In this document: positions 22,485-35,065 of the stretch, piece by piece
Layout of the letters: every line of letters starts with the position of its first letter
Numbering within the stretch: the first letter of the stretch is position 1
Origin: Lepturacanthus savala
Taxonomy: Eukaryota; Chordata; Actinopteri; Scombriformes; Trichiuridae
Reading direction: 5' to 3'
NCBI GenBank assembly: GCA_030544235.1
Contig: CM060462.1
Span: forward strand, 37,989,526-38,053,525
Length of the DNA stretch: 64,000 bases
Translations under genes and position numbers: made by a program
Notes under the pieces: generated by a model
What the model was told of the DNA's origin: nothing
Seen by the model: the letters and a program-made list of their open reading frames with translations, nothing else
Database searches by the model: none

Positions 22485-23237
22485 TACAATTAATTTGTTT
22501 CATGTATTTAATAGAAGTGATTTTAGTAAATTCAACATAATAAGGTTTAGTAAATTAAATCTCTATGATTTATCACTTAAATACAACAGTTTAATGAATT
22601 GAATTTATCTAATTTATTGTTTTAAATTTTATGTTACATCAAAACTAAAGATTCAATTTTTTATTTGATGATTATTTGGTTATTTAGCAGAAACCGTCTG
22701 GATCCATACTCCAGCACTGAAACGTCTCTCGTAGATAAATCAAACGATATTCACAACTAATTTGTATTTAATGGAAGTGATTTTAGTAAATTCAATGTAA
22801 TAATGATTAGTAAATTCAACATATCTGTATGAGTTAGCACTTAATTGGTGGTGATGGTTTGATAAATTGAATGTATTCAATTTATTTCCAATATAAATAA
22901 CTTAGTTTAATGTGACCAGTTTGATGTTTTAAATTATATATGTTATTTCTTTGAATTTAGGGGGAAAAAACTGAAATGAAAAATGAATAAAATTAAGTTA
23001 CATTTTTTTAGTTGGTGAAAATTTTCCCAAATTCAGCGTAAATCATGTGGATCCATACTCCAGCACTAAAACAGTTCTTGTAGATGAATCAATCGTTATT
23101 CACAACTAATTTGTTTAGCGTATTTAACAGAAGTGATTTTAGTAAAATTAACTTAATAAGGTTTAGTAAATTCAGCATATTTCTATGGTTTTGCACTTAA
23201 TTATGATGGTTTGATAAACTGAATTCATCTAGTTTAT
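22485..23237 (+). repeat. three-copy AT-rich tandem repeat
   Basis: 'gaagtgattttagtaaa' occurs near 22,515, 22,776 and 23,130. It is flanked in each copy by 'cacaactaatttgt' and 'gtttagtaaattcaacat'; the latter two are preceded by 'ggatccatactccagcact'. Spacings are roughly 262 and 354 bp. Confidence 0.85.
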
Positions 23238-23310
23238 GGTCACGGTCATGTGACCTCATAAATTGTATATATTTCAAAATAAAAGCCCCCTTTTCATGCC
23301 TAACTGTAAC
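23238..23310 (+). mobile_element. TTAA MITE family, short core fragment
   Basis: Contains GGTCATGTGACCTCATAAAT then TTTCAAAATAAAAGCCCCC and CTAACTGTAA. The GGATATCC half and both termini are missing. Confidence 0.75.
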
Positions 23311-23879
23311 ACCAAAACCCAACCTTCAAAGCCATAATGGATTGTGAATCTGATTTATTGTTCTATGCAGGTATAGCACCAAAATATAATAATACAATAT
23401 TGAAAAGAGCAACACAAACAGTGCATTTATATATGTTTGAGAAAAATAGTATTAAGAGACAATAAAGTACTGAAGCACAAAGTTCATTCTCTCATGATTA
23501 TATCAATATAATTCACACCATTTTAAATTATGACACCAATTAACTGCAGGGCCCAATTAATGCATTCATTAAAAAAAATAAAATGGGCCTCCCATCATGC
23601 CCCGGGGTGATGAGGACATGTAAAATGTGAAAAAACTCACGTTTGAGTCATTTCACTAGCCGACAACATTAAAAAACATTCTGAGAAAAATAACTGAATA
23701 AATAAACCGGCCTCATGGCCGACACAGCAAGACGTGGAACTGGGAAAGAGCTTTTCTGACTGTTAGAAAGCTTTTTGATAGATAAAGAGTCTCGACCCAT
23801 AGAGACTGAAGAGAACGTGCAAATCGTGAAGAAACTCACCTTTGAGTCTCTTAATTCACTTTGCCGACCACATTTCCAG
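23311..23879. other. unique DNA, no gene seen
   Basis: AT-rich to 23,580, then more balanced. No feature supported. Confidence 0.4.
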
Positions 23880-24320
23880 AGCTTTGGAAAAATATAGAAT
23901 ACAAAAATTTGTAATAAACAGCGTTATAGTCCTGTCAACACTTTTACAGGCTTCTCTTTTACTATTGCAGTCTATGGGAAACACGATTTTGGATATTTTT
24001 GTGTTGCAGTACCACGAGTGGCCACCGGAAAAAATTGGCACCATATCCAGGTCTATAATACATACATGGCCCTGATATATCACTATGAAACGTTGGGTGT
24101 AAAATTAAACCACATGACCTGGTTCTATTGGCTCTGACGGTTCCATAGAGGTGTCAATCATCCAAATTGAATCCTTTAGATTCCCGCCCTTCATGTCTGA
24201 GTGACCAGAACAACGACCACACTGTTCGAACAGGACTTTCGGCCATTTTACTTCATGAGAAGGTGCTGCCATGTTTTAGGACTGATCACTGGCCAACCAG
24301 GACCCTCCAGAACCCGTCGT
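23880..24320 (-). repeat. interspersed repeat, copy 2, with associated segment
   Basis: 23,880-24,070 is the reverse complement of the 1,653-1,825 element ('cagtaccacgagtggccacc', 'catatccaggtctataata'). 24,100-24,320 ('cacatgacctggttctattg', 'aggaccctccagaacccg') looks repetitive but has no partner in this window. Confidence 0.65.
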
Positions 24321-24519
24321 TTCCTTCCCATTGACACGCCTGCCCGTCCATACCCCATATATACAATTAGAAGTTAGTGAAGCTATTCCTTACATATCGG
24401 CAGCCGTTGTCTACTTTCCTTTAATTTGTTGTAATTTGGAGGGAATCGACTTAATGCCTCGTCCAACAAGAACACGTTTTACTGATATGGATTGTTGCGA
24501 GGCGAGGCTTAATTGATGC

Positions 24520-25490
24520 CGGGCGTTGCGGCAGGAATTCTCAATGAAGAAGCCACGGGACGAGTGAATGCCTGACAACTCACCTCCTTCTCCTTCTTCT
24601 TCTTCGCTGCCGTTTTATTGGCGGCGCAACGACTCGACTCGTGCTTAGCCTCGGTGATTTTCTTGTCTCTTCAATCAGCCGCCGCCTGTCACCGTGGACA
24701 CGCCACGTGCCGTTTGCATGGTGACTTCATTTGAATAATAGTCAAGAAGGATGGAAAAAAAGGGCCACTCTTAGCCTTAATATCTTTCATTTTTTTTGTC
24801 TGATTAAATTACATGTTTCACTGAATCTTAATTGCTTTTTTGTGAACCTGCTTATGTGATCTGATTTGCAATTTTCACCGGGAATGGTAATGTATTATTT
24901 TAAAATATCCAGGGAAGTCAAGACAGGGAAACAAGCTTTCCACAATTTGCTCTTGAATTTCTAAAGACCATTCAAAGTATTCAAGGATTATAATTGTCAG
25001 GGAAAAGAAAAAGACAAGTTAAATTGTTCTCTTCACAAAAGATTCCTTATTTTTCTGGGACTTTTTTTTATTTCTCCCCACATACGGGATGGTCATTTTC
25101 AGATGAATATGCGGGCACCTCTCCAGTGATCATCTGCTGTGAGATTGGCGCTCAAAATGCATAATCAGCTGTAATTAATCGAACAAAGTGATTAATCACG
25201 TTTAGCTCCCTCTCTGTTTGCGTGCAACCTGTCATAATCAATTATTTGCGGGATAAATCGTGACTCTGGAGATGGGGGTGGCAGGAGTGGAGCGGGGAGC
25301 CTGATGAAGACTGATGACAGACCCAAACATGGGACATGACAGTGGGAACATGGTGGAGATTGAATCCGTAACCCTCCGAGCACATCATAAATTATCTCTT
25401 CTCGGAGTAAAATGATTGATTTGCATCGGTCCTCGCCGCACCTGGAACTGCCGTCCTTCACAGGAGCCGAGCTGATGGCGAGTTTCACCA
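24520..25490. promoter_or_regulatory. best candidate developmental enhancer block
   Basis: Repeat-free with closely packed homeodomain, SOX and POU-like words. Examples are 'gctgtaattaatcgaac' (25,168-25,184), GAACAAAG, the 12-bp palindrome GTGATTAATCAC at 25,188-25,199, 'cataatcaattatttgc', and TGATTGAT (25,413-25,420) overlapping ATTTGCAT (25,419-25,426). TGATTGAT is a known PBX-HOX site and ATTTGCAT a POU octamer. Which factors bind here, if any, is inference. No exon-like frame is present. Confidence 0.35.
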
Positions 25491-27595
25491 GTTAATATAC
25501 AAGAGAAAACGCTAGGAGACATGTTATTTAAGGATGGTCTGTAGAAATCTGTTTCTTCACATGTATCTTTGAGGAATCAAGTGGAGGAGACGCTTCGACA
25601 TGCTGGTAAAAGCCTGAAGGTGAAACCTTTGAGTTATGAATGGCCTGATAATTCTTTTTTTTTTTTTGAGTTGTGAGTTTTTTGAGTTTCTTTTAAGATA
25701 AATTCCCAACCCCTGACAAGGTGTTTAGAGCTAACTTTTAATATTTAAAGATGAACTCTGTTACTCTCAAGTAAAACCTTGCTCAAACTAAAAAATAGAT
25801 AAATATGTCCAGATATTACGTCTAAAATATTTGACCTAACTGAATCTACCAGAGCTCATCATAATTCTTGGATGGTTGGTAATTTACATATAAATAAACT
25901 ATATTTTACTCTTCAAAAGTATTTAGTATTTCCCATCTTATAAACTCTATAAAAAAGACACTTGGGCAACAAATTACTTTAAATGTATAAACTTTAGCCG
26001 ACGTTAGCCTAATTGGACTAGTGATGTCTTTTGGGAGGCTAATGTTACCCGTTCTTGTAAAACGCATTATAAATAATTGGATTAGCATTAAATGCTAGCT
26101 TGCCAGCTATTACCCCATTTAAGGTGGCTAGCTCGCAATGTTGAGAACATAAAACACTAAAACTTACATTTTTAGCAAATTCTTCTAAATAAAATTGAGA
26201 AAAATCAAAAACTTACTTTGGGTCCTTTGGACGTGTATCAGATCAGAGTTTTTCAGATCTCCAGTGAATGGTGAAGGTTTTGCTGGAATCTCTGTTTATT
26301 TTACCCTACCAGTTACCAACATGTCATACCAGGCTTGTACCATCGATTTTTATGTGTGAACAAAAAAAAGACAAGTTCACATCTTTTCAGATTTGTCTTA
26401 AAACAACAGTCGAGTGTCAGCGGTTTTCCTCGTTTTAATCATTCCTCATGTTGACTATTAAAAAATCACCTTCACTGTAACTGATGGGGACAAAATACAC
26501 ATTTTGTGAAGCTTATGAGGCTTCAGCAGTCTGAGTTTGTCATATCAAGTGGATATCTGCCACTTTTACAGCCTTTTTATCATCAAATTGCCTTTTTTGT
26601 CTGTTTCCTGGGGCCGTGATTCATTGTTGAGCCGTCGTAGGAATAAAATAACAAAAGCAGGCACTAAAACGACTGTAAGGCTCAACGAACACTTTGATTT
26701 GACTCATTTGGATGGTTGAAGGTTCATATCAACTTCATGAACTTTCAAATCTAATAAATCAGGACAGAATGAGGGCTATGGGTTTTATTGTAAATGCATT
26801 AGAAAGGGATCTTCTAATGGTCAGTATGAAGAGGACAGTGTTGTGGCAGCCTGCTATTAATAAAACCATCATTATTTTATCATGGAAATTCTGATATCCC
26901 CAGTCAAAGCAGACTTTTAAAACCCCAAACTTTAACTTTATAAGAGAAAAATAAATGATAAAGCAGCTTTAAGTTCACATCTTGAATTGAGACCACAACT
27001 TTCTCTGACCTGAACCAGATACTTTGGAATGCATCACCATAATCATGGAGGCGTTAATCAGGCCTTAGTTGCCAGGAGCCAATTTCAGAGGGGAAACAAA
27101 TTAAATATGTATTCAGTAAATGTTTTTCAGATAACGTTCAGTGTTTTATCATTTCATTAGACAGTCAACGGTTCAAAACTGTGTTTAACCAAGTGATTTC
27201 CTCTGGAAATGGATTAAAAAAAAAAGAAAAGATGATCTGTGTTTGACAATTCTTTTTTAGCATGACAATCAGTGGATCAAAATACTCTGACGCTCATTTA
27301 CAGTTATTTCATTTTATTTTTTATTCTCTGTCATTCAGTTCCAGAGCCCCTCACCAGGAAAATAGATTATTTTGCTGGTTGAGCAGAACCCAAGCCTTTA
27401 ATCCATGAACAACAATCTCGCTAACGAGCTAACGAACATCTGCATCCAGGTCAAAACCAATGGAGATGTCAACAATATATGTAATATCGTGTTTACATTT
27501 CATTGGCTAAATAATGTGCTGGAAGGCTCCTTTTCACAGGTCATTCACTTTATTCTCATTCATTCAATTAGCATTAGTTACGTTAGCCGGTTTAG
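25491..27595. other. AT-rich DNA, no gene seen
   Basis: No supported gene or repeat. Around 26,090-26,130, 'aaggtggctagct' echoes the hairpin arm at 1.5 kb. Poly(A/T) runs only. Confidence 0.4.
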
Positions 27596-27599
27596 CTGC

Positions 27600-27745
27600 T
27601 ACCACTATGGAGGTATTATAGAACCGGATATAGGTCCGAACAATGGCCGCCATTCATTTCAATGGAAAAGCTCCTGACTTCCGGGTTAATTTCCATGTAA
27701 TGCGACTGATCAGTAGCATCCCCTCCCATGATGCTCTGGAACGTC
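27600..27745. repeat. interspersed fish repeat fragment
   Basis: 'ggtattatagaaccggata', 'ggccgccattcatttcaatg' and 'cttccgggttaatttcc' match the style of a common fish repeat that often contains this phrase. It shares the 'tattatagaacc..atat' start with the 1.65-kb family. Class unknown. Confidence 0.5.
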
Positions 27746-28079
27746 CCATCATGCAATGACAATGTGTTATTTGTTGAAAAACAGTCATTTAATTCACTTG
27801 ATTTCAAAGAGAGGTTAAAGAAGACATATTCTCCATGTAGAGGAACCTTCACTAAACTATTCTGACTTGGAAGCTCTTCCCCAGGATCAATTTAACACTT
27901 TGTTCACACCTGGATGCAGGAAACACCTTCACCCGTTCACGCGACACCTACCCAGTGTCGTGTGAATTTGGTTTCACAACCGCTCTTGAGTTTCTAATTC
28001 CTGAAATTCTCTGGCACTAAATCCCAGAACTGAAGAATCTTCCTGGTCGGGAGGTGAAACATCTTCATCAAACTCAGTC
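27746..28079. other. unique DNA, no gene seen
   Basis: No recognisable feature. Confidence 0.35.
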
Positions 28080-29065
28080 AAGTTGATACAAAGACATTTA
28101 ACATTAGTCTGGTTTTACTTGAACTATCAACACAAATTCAAAACCAATATTTAGATCTCAATCCAAACTCTTAACATAAATTGAAGGCCTTTTAATAACT
28201 GTATTTGCATGTCTCTCATTAGATGTAGAGTATCCCGGCGCTATCCTGCAGCAGCACTTTAGTTCTAGCATAAACCACAATTCCTCTTCCTGCACCAATC
28301 ATGCAGCTGACGTAACTTCTCTCAAAAACCACATGCTAATATATTAGCCATTTTAGCTGCTACTTTATTCCTCATGCTAACACAGGTTAGCGTCCATAGA
28401 CCCTCAGATAATCCCAGCACTACAGAAAACTAGGAAGTAACATACATTGAAGGCCTTTTCTTACAGTAGCTGTATTTGCATGTCTCTCCTTGGGTGTAGA
28501 GTACTTTCCATTTGCATGTCTCCCTGTCTCTTTCTCCCTCTACTTCCTGTCTGGCTGCTGTATAATAAAGATGTCTATGCCACAAAAAAAAAGGTAAAAT
28601 CCCATAGACTTGTGTATCACGGTGCTATCCTGCAGCAGCACTTTAGTTCCAGTGTAAAGCTCCGTATCACGGCTCCTCCTCATGTTGCTTCCCAGCGCTT
28701 TCGTCACAATTCCTCTTCATGCACCAATCGTGCAGCAGACACGCTAAGACGTTAGCCAATTTAGCTGCTACTTTATTTTATGTTAGCGTTCACAGACCCT
28801 CAGGAAATCCCAGCACAGTAAGGTATTTATCACTAGTCTGGTTTTACTCTAATTTCAAAACTGATATGAAGATCGACCTCTAAACTTTCAACATAACTTG
28901 TGGCCTTTTTCTCATAATATCTGTGTTTTCATGTACCCAATGTACAATTTGTCTGTTCAGACTATGGAACAGTCTGTCACATCCTCACTGAAACATGAAA
29001 AAAGGTATGTTTCCCTCCTTTTCTATAGAAATTCCTACTTCCTACGGGCACTGCACCAGTCTTTA
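28080..29065 (+). repeat. low-copy composite repeat, copies 2 and 3
   Basis: Two tandem versions of the 17.1-17.7 kb repeat. 'ctatcctgcagcagcacttt' appears at 28,240 and 28,625; 'agaccctcag' at 28,398 and 28,793; 'agtctggttttact' at 28,105 and 28,835. A SINE-like tail ('acttcctgtctggctgctgt', 'ataataaagatg' and poly(A)) sits between them at 28,512-28,592. Confidence 0.75.
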
Positions 29066-29173
29066 ACAGGACAAACATGAGAACATGAAGGTCTACGCCC
29101 TGAAAGAAGCTTCAGTTTAGAGCTGGTCAACACCGGCGGCGTTTCAGGACTGTCACCTGGTATCAGAACCTGC

Positions 29174-29257
29174 GTCTCTCTCTCTCTCTATCTATCTCTA
29201 TCTCGCTCGCTCTTCAAAACAAGCCGTCACACCAGCCCTGAGTTGTGGCAGGAACAG

Positions 29258-29289
<32 letters not shown>
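29174..29289. repeat. (TC)n/(TATC)n and (CA)n microsatellites
   Basis: A TC run grading into TCTA/TCGC at 29,174-29,213 and a (CA)16 run at 29,258-29,289. Confidence 0.9.
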
Positions 29290-29291
<2 letters not shown>

Positions 29292-31070
29292 AACCCAGTA
29301 CACAAGTACAAAGGATTGTTGAGGCAGAGAAATCCAGGGGGTTGATGGGTAGTTATGGCAGGTGACAGAGTGTGCTGCACACTCAGACAAATGGAGTCTG
29401 GCAGCTTCCCCTCAGAAAGACTAGCGGCTGGATTTTTCTTTTTTTGTATTTTTTTTCTCCCTTTCTCTCTGTTTTTTTTTTATTTCCTGACTGACTGCTT
29501 CTGCCTTTTACCAAACATCCATTGTTTACCTCTGTTGTGCTCAGTCTCACCTCAGATGACAAGCCATCCGTGGAGAGCCACTTCCTTTCTATTCTCTACC
29601 TCTTTTCCCGCGTTCCTTTCATCCTCTGTTTCCTATTTTACTCCCTTTTTATTTTTACCATCACGATAAATTAAGTTTTAAGCTTCCTCCCATGGAAGTT
29701 CACAGGTTTATAATTAAGTCTGGCAACGAACTCTTGGGAAACGATCATGTAACTGAGAAAAATATCTGTCTCTGACACGTTCAGATAATCGCAGCATGTG
29801 TTTAGATCATAGGTGTAAACCCACAGAGGATGTGACCCCCCCATTAAAAATTTAATTAAAACGTAAAGAATTGTTAAATAAAGCCACATAACAAGGGCTG
29901 ATAATGTAAAACGGAAAAAAAGTGTTTCTTAATTATTGAAAAATCACCCCCCCCCATTCCTCAAAGTGGTTTAGTCCAGGTGCGTTTTTTCCAGTGGGCG
30001 GGGCCAATGGCTAACGGCTAATTTTAGCAGCTAGCTACATTGAAGAAACCAATGCAACTAACTATGTAGACACCAGTAAGTCATTTATCACAACACTTAT
30101 TCACAATGAGTTTAAAATCATAAAAACAGACGTAATGATCGTTAACGAGCTCTAACGAGGTAAGTTACCATAGCAACAGCAATCAGGAAGAAGAGTAGAG
30201 AGAGGGGGACGTGGGTCCATCAAAGACTTTACTTTTTTTTATTGATCTCCTTTTAGATGTTGTGACTGAAATATAAAACTTTATTTTTTGAAACCTTTTT
30301 AACAGAGTTAAACGATCTGGTAACATTTTTGACTTTATTCCTTATATTTTATATCAGGCTCATAATACAACACTAATTTGGTTAATTATCAAACTGTAAT
30401 TGCTGCAATATCTCATCACATGTTATAGCAGAAAACACACGTCTGTAATACACAATTAACCTTTTTAACACTATCCCATAAATATAAATAGATATTTAAC
30501 ATTGCTATAACTACTATTATAACATGGTTTATTGAAATTGTTCTTGTTTTTGTCTCCCTCATTAATGAAATGGGGTTTTTGCCCCTGGTTTAGATCTAGA
30601 TTAAAACTCTACCTGTGATAAATAAACAGGACCCATTAAATAAATCTCATAAGGATAATTCTCTAATGAAAATCCAGCTCACACAGGACATTTAAATGCA
30701 CCAAACCCTTTGATTTAGTCTCATCTCATTCACACCTGACTTTAAAAATCACATCTTTGCCGTCCAGGGTGAAATTGCATTGATTTTTTTTTTCTCTCCT
30801 GCAGAAATGAGATTTCTTGGCCCCATAACTTCCTTTCACAATGTTTACATCATTTTAAACAAGTCAATTGTCAGAAAAGGAAAATCACATTATGTTATTT
30901 CTCACATTTCAGCACACAAAGGAATACGCTGCATCACACATCAGTTACACTGAGCTTTATTAATAGTTTTCTCAGAATAAATTGACAGCGAACACATAGC
31001 TGCTGGTTTATTTCATCCAATAAGTCACCAGGGTTTATTTTCTATTATTTTATGTGTTTTATTATTTCTA
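29290..31070. other. AT-rich DNA, no gene seen
   Basis: A T-rich stretch at 29,430-29,520 gives a low-complexity frame (104 codons, Phe/Leu-rich) that is not a credible protein. Nothing else recognised. Confidence 0.4.
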
Positions 31071-31600
31071 CACTGCAAAAACTGAAATAACAAGTGAAAA
31101 TAACTTGTTTTTGGTACAAATATAGTTGAATATTGATGGAAATATCTGATTGCACCGGCAGGTAATTTAGCTTATTTCTTTAAGTATAATACATTTATTG
31201 AATTTAGTCAATTTAATCAGTTTTTATCTAAATTATCTGCCAGTGGAATAAGATAATCACATTATTTTTCACATTTAATACATTAATTAGAATAAATTGA
31301 CAGATATTTTAGCTTATTACATCTTTTTTCTTGATTTTAGTCAATTTATTTTATTTTTTTTAATGGAAAATGTAATTGGTCCATTTAATCCAATATTTAT
31401 TAGAATGATTGTATTGCACTAGCAGATAATTTATCTAATTACATTTTTTGGGGCTAATTTTGTCTTGTTTTCTTATAAAAAACAAAGAAAAACTTGAAAT
31501 AATCTTAATTATCTGCTAGTAGAATTAGATAATTCTATTCAACATATTCATATATCTGTTCACTTGAGATTTCATTATTTTTCAAAATTATTTTATATCA
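31071..31600 (+). mobile_element. candidate MITE with 'cactgcaaaaa' start
   Basis: Begins CACTGCAAAAACTGAAAT and contains repeated variants of 'taattatctgcyagtrgaat' with TTGATTTTAGTCAATTT-type words. This resembles a widespread fish non-autonomous element starting CACTGCAAAAA. The right terminus is not recognisable. Confidence 0.45.
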
Positions 31601-31624
31601 GAAACGTGTTTTTTTTATATAATT

Positions 31625-31760
31625 GCCATGAAAATAAGGCAACTTTATTTGTATAGCACATACATTAAACATTATAATTTAAAAACAGTTGATTAAAAGG
31701 GGGAATCTGCAATTTAACATTAAAAATAAGAACAATTTAAAACCTAAATTGGAATTAAAT
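31625..31760. repeat. interspersed repeat fragment
   Basis: 'ggcaactttatttgtatagc' followed by 'acattaaacattataattt' and A-rich sequence resembles a common fish LINE/SINE-associated repeat containing 'tttatttgtatagcac'. Class uncertain. Confidence 0.4.
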
Positions 31761-32700
31761 AAAATGACATGTACATGCAAATTCACTTCAAAATTGTCCG
31801 ATTTCATCATATTCTTATATTACGACCATAAATGACTAAAATAAGTGTATAATTTATGATAAATAGCTGTAATTAAGTTACAACCTTTAAGTTTCCAGTA
31901 GAATTGATCTGTCACAGCCGTTTATATGACTCTGTGTATGTATTTCACTTTTATTTCACATAGTTCAGTAATTAAAGTTCCACAACACGGTTTGTTTTTC
32001 AAGGATAAAACCTTTTATTAAAAAGCTGAGTATGAAGCAGCCTGGTGTCGCTTTTACGTGATTAAATGAAGTCAAACAGGCGATTTATCAACATATCAGT
32101 CCTGCTACTGTACTTCCAGTCAGTATAAAGCAGCTGTGGTCAGCAGACCCATTAAAAATCACATTTATAGATCAATGCAGACTGATTTAGTGACTTTAAC
32201 CACATGAAACATCACTTTCTGTGCTGATTTTAAAGCTTTTTAATTGAAACGCGCCTCTCCTCCCACCTGTAACCTTGAGTAGGAATATGTTAGTAGGCAT
32301 ATTTTAAAAATAGAATAAAGAATTAAAAATCCTTTCATATTTCTGCCGGGCTGCTTGCACCTTCCCTTGGAACTCACCATCACAGTGTGTGTGCTCCATT
32401 AATCCATTTACATTTTCTCCTCCATGTATTTTGCACGTTTGCATGTGAATGTAATAATATTCATTAAGACAGAACTGGAGAGGTCGTTATTTTGTGTCTT
32501 TGAAGGACGGAATCCTCAATATGCACCATTAACAGATCATTCTGAACATTTATTTGCATGTTTTTACACATGCAGACTTTTAATCTGTCAGGTTTGGTTA
32601 TTAATGTGTTAATATTAAGAATTTTCTTATCAGTGCATCCTTCAGTTTTTAGTATTGACTGCTGCAAATTGCAGAGGTGGTGATATAAAACATATTTATC
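31761..32700. other. AT-rich DNA, no gene seen
   Basis: No supported gene or repeat. Confidence 0.4.
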
Positions 32701-32703
32701 AGT

Positions 32704-32985
32704 CTAGAGCTGCAACAGTTAGTCACTTAATTGATTAGTTGCCAACTATTATATTAATTATCAACTATTTTTGAGATCTATTAATTAATTTGAATCATGT
32801 TTAGGAGAAAAATGTCCAAATTCTCTGGTTCCAGCTTCTCTTCTCTGATTATTTCCTGGTTTCTTTAGTCTCTATAATAATAAAGTGATGATCTTTGGGA
32901 CAAAAAAGTCATTTTAGGTTGAATCTTGCTAATCGATAATCAATAGATTGATTAACTATCATAATAGTCGTTAGTTGCAGCCCTA
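32704..32985 (+). mobile_element. hAT-type MITE, copy 1
   Basis: Begins TAGAGCTGCAACAGTTAGTC and ends 'agtcgttagttgcagcccta', giving imperfect terminal inverted repeats around GCTGCAAC. The interior contains 'aaaaatgtccaaattctctg', 'tctttagtctctataata' and 'ctttgggacaaaaaagtca'. This is a well-known abundant fish MITE, usually placed with hAT elements. No transposase. Confidence 0.7.
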
Positions 32986-33056
32986 TATCAGTGGATAATG
33001 ATGATTATTGATCATTTTTAATAAGAACCAGGGTAAAAAAGGCTGAACGTAACCAC

Positions 33057-33170
33057 TTTAAATTGTATGTCCTTCAAAATAAAAGCCCCCTCTAACTGCA
33101 AAAACAGATTTTCTATCACAGCTTTCTGGAAAAAAATAAAGATAATAAAATTAAGTAAATTTAAAAAAAT
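33057..33170 (+). mobile_element. TTAA MITE family, fragment
   Basis: 'aaattgtatgtccttcaaa', AATAAAAGCCCCCTCTAACT and a 'tatcacagcttt' tail. The GGATATCC/GGTCATGTGACC part is missing. Confidence 0.7.
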
Positions 33171-33469
33171 CAATATTATATTAATATAATTTTATTGTTT
33201 ATTTTTTTGTATATATTATACCACATCTCTTCTATTGAATATCCAACTTGTATCTTATATCTGTTGTATTATAATCTTTAGATATTAATATAATTCATAT
33301 AATGTACATAGAATAGGGAGCCATGGGTAATTTATTTCTTTTTCCCAAATAATTCCATGTGCAATTATCTACTCACCTATTTTATCTACTCATCTAATCT
33401 AGAGAGTTAAAATATGTGCAATTTCATGAATATTCTTTAATCCACATTGTCTCCTGTAATATAACGTCA

Positions 33470-33690
33470 TAATATGCAAATTTACTCGATTTGGAATAAA
33501 AGAAGCCTTCAGTTGTGAGACAGTGATGCAATAGGGATATCCTGGTCATGTGACCTCATAAATTGTATGTCCTTCAAAATAAAAGCCGCCCTTTCACACC
33601 TAACTGTAAAAACATGGGTTTTATATTAAAGCTTTTAAGAAAAATGAAGATTTTAGACTATTATATTGAAATATGTTCTTATTGCATGAT
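33470..33690 (+). mobile_element. TTAA MITE family, one-core copy
   Basis: 'gttgtgagacagtgatgc' is joined directly to AATAGGGATATCC (GGATATCC at 33,535) by deletion of the CTCACATGTCAAATGTCCAT segment. GGTCATGTGACC and AAAATAAAAGCCGCCC follow. Termini not clear. Confidence 0.75.
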
Positions 33691-33759
33691 GATATGGATA
33701 TTGATCATATATATATATATATAGTTTTATTGGCCAATAATTCAGTGTACAAACAGCAG

Positions 33760-34130
33760 TGATCCGTGTCTGATCTGCAGATTACAACCTCTATATTTTC
33801 CTTTCTGCGTGGATCTAGTGCGAGTTCAGAGATTTACCTGCAGCCGACAGCCTTAATCAGCATTGTGTGAACTCGTTTGGCAAAAGGCTGGATTGTAACA
33901 GCCGTTCATTTATATGTAAAAGTCCCGCACTCCGGCTTTCAGCCTGCATTAAGTGATTTATTGGCTGCTGGAGGGGAGCGGAAACAAGTTGTAAACACAA
34001 CACTGGCATATAACCTTATAAAGTTGGCATGTTGCTTATTTACACGTCCAGCAGGCACGCTGTGACATTAGCATTCATTCACAGGCTCATTTCTGGCGAC
34101 CTGACCAACGCAACTTCAATATCCTTCTCT
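33760..34130. promoter_or_regulatory. GC-balanced unique island, candidate regulatory DNA
   Basis: Repeat-free, mixed composition, with words such as 'gccttaatcagcattgtg' and 'gcattaagtgatttattgg'. No credible frame. Possibly a conserved non-coding element; judged by composition only. Confidence 0.2.
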
Positions 34131-35065
34131 GCTTTTGTCCGTTTCCTTTTTTCTTTTTGAGAGAAATGTATCTGAAAACCCTGCGTGAAGATTGCTGCTC
34201 GTTAACTCTGCTTCATGTTTGCTGATGCTGAAACACTTTAAAGGGAAAATCAGAACAGAAAAGAGAGAAAAGTTTCTCTGTAAATATCAATGGAATTTGA
34301 TGCATCTTTAAGATAGGAAATAAAAAACTAAACATACAAATAACGGAAATAAATGTATATCTTAATTATAAATACATATTTTGTTTACTAAAGAAATTGC
34401 CAACTTTATAAATAAAGGTTTTCTCTTAAAAAAGAATCAACTTTACCTCTTTTAGGATCAAAAACATGAAAATTACACTTAATCGTTTTCTTTTTCACTT
34501 GTTTATCTGTATTTTCAGCCGCGCTTTAGCCACACCTCCATCGTTAGGAGTGCGTTGTCGTGGTAACGGAAGGTTGTTAACGAGCATAGACTGTATAGGA
34601 GACAAGTGATGCTTGATTAGTGGGTCAGACTAACTTGTTCGGGGGGGGGGCATTTTTTTTATATATGATAATAAAATGAAATACTGCAGTACCTCCACGT
34701 ACCACCAGGGGGACGCGTGCCCCCATTTGAGAACCACTGGTAGAATAATGTAGAGTTTTTAAAGTGTAGATCTTTTTCATGTTAATATATTTTCTAGCAT
34801 TTTGTCCTTTTACCACATAGCACACCTGTATACTTATTATATTTGCTCATATTATACGATTTATGAACAGAACTTATTCCAAATAACACTCTATGTTGCA
34901 TCAGACCATAAATATTATATATTTAACACTTTTCTGCTCCTTGTACTTCAGATTAGATGCTAAACCACATTTCATTACCCTGTATTTATACATGTGCAAT
35001 AACAAAACAGTTGAATCTAATCTATAATTTGCATGTATATGCATTAGAGTATGTAATTAGCATCA
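34131..35065. other. AT-rich DNA with a small repeat, no gene seen
   Basis: 34,640-34,745 contains a G run followed by 'gtacctccacgtaccaccag' and 'tttgagaaccactggt', which looks like a common fish repeat fragment. Otherwise nothing. Confidence 0.35.

Noticed and set aside
29355..29669. 104-codon frame with hydrophobic stretches
   Set aside because: It comes from a T-rich tract (FFFF, LFFF). There is no signal-peptide logic or homology.
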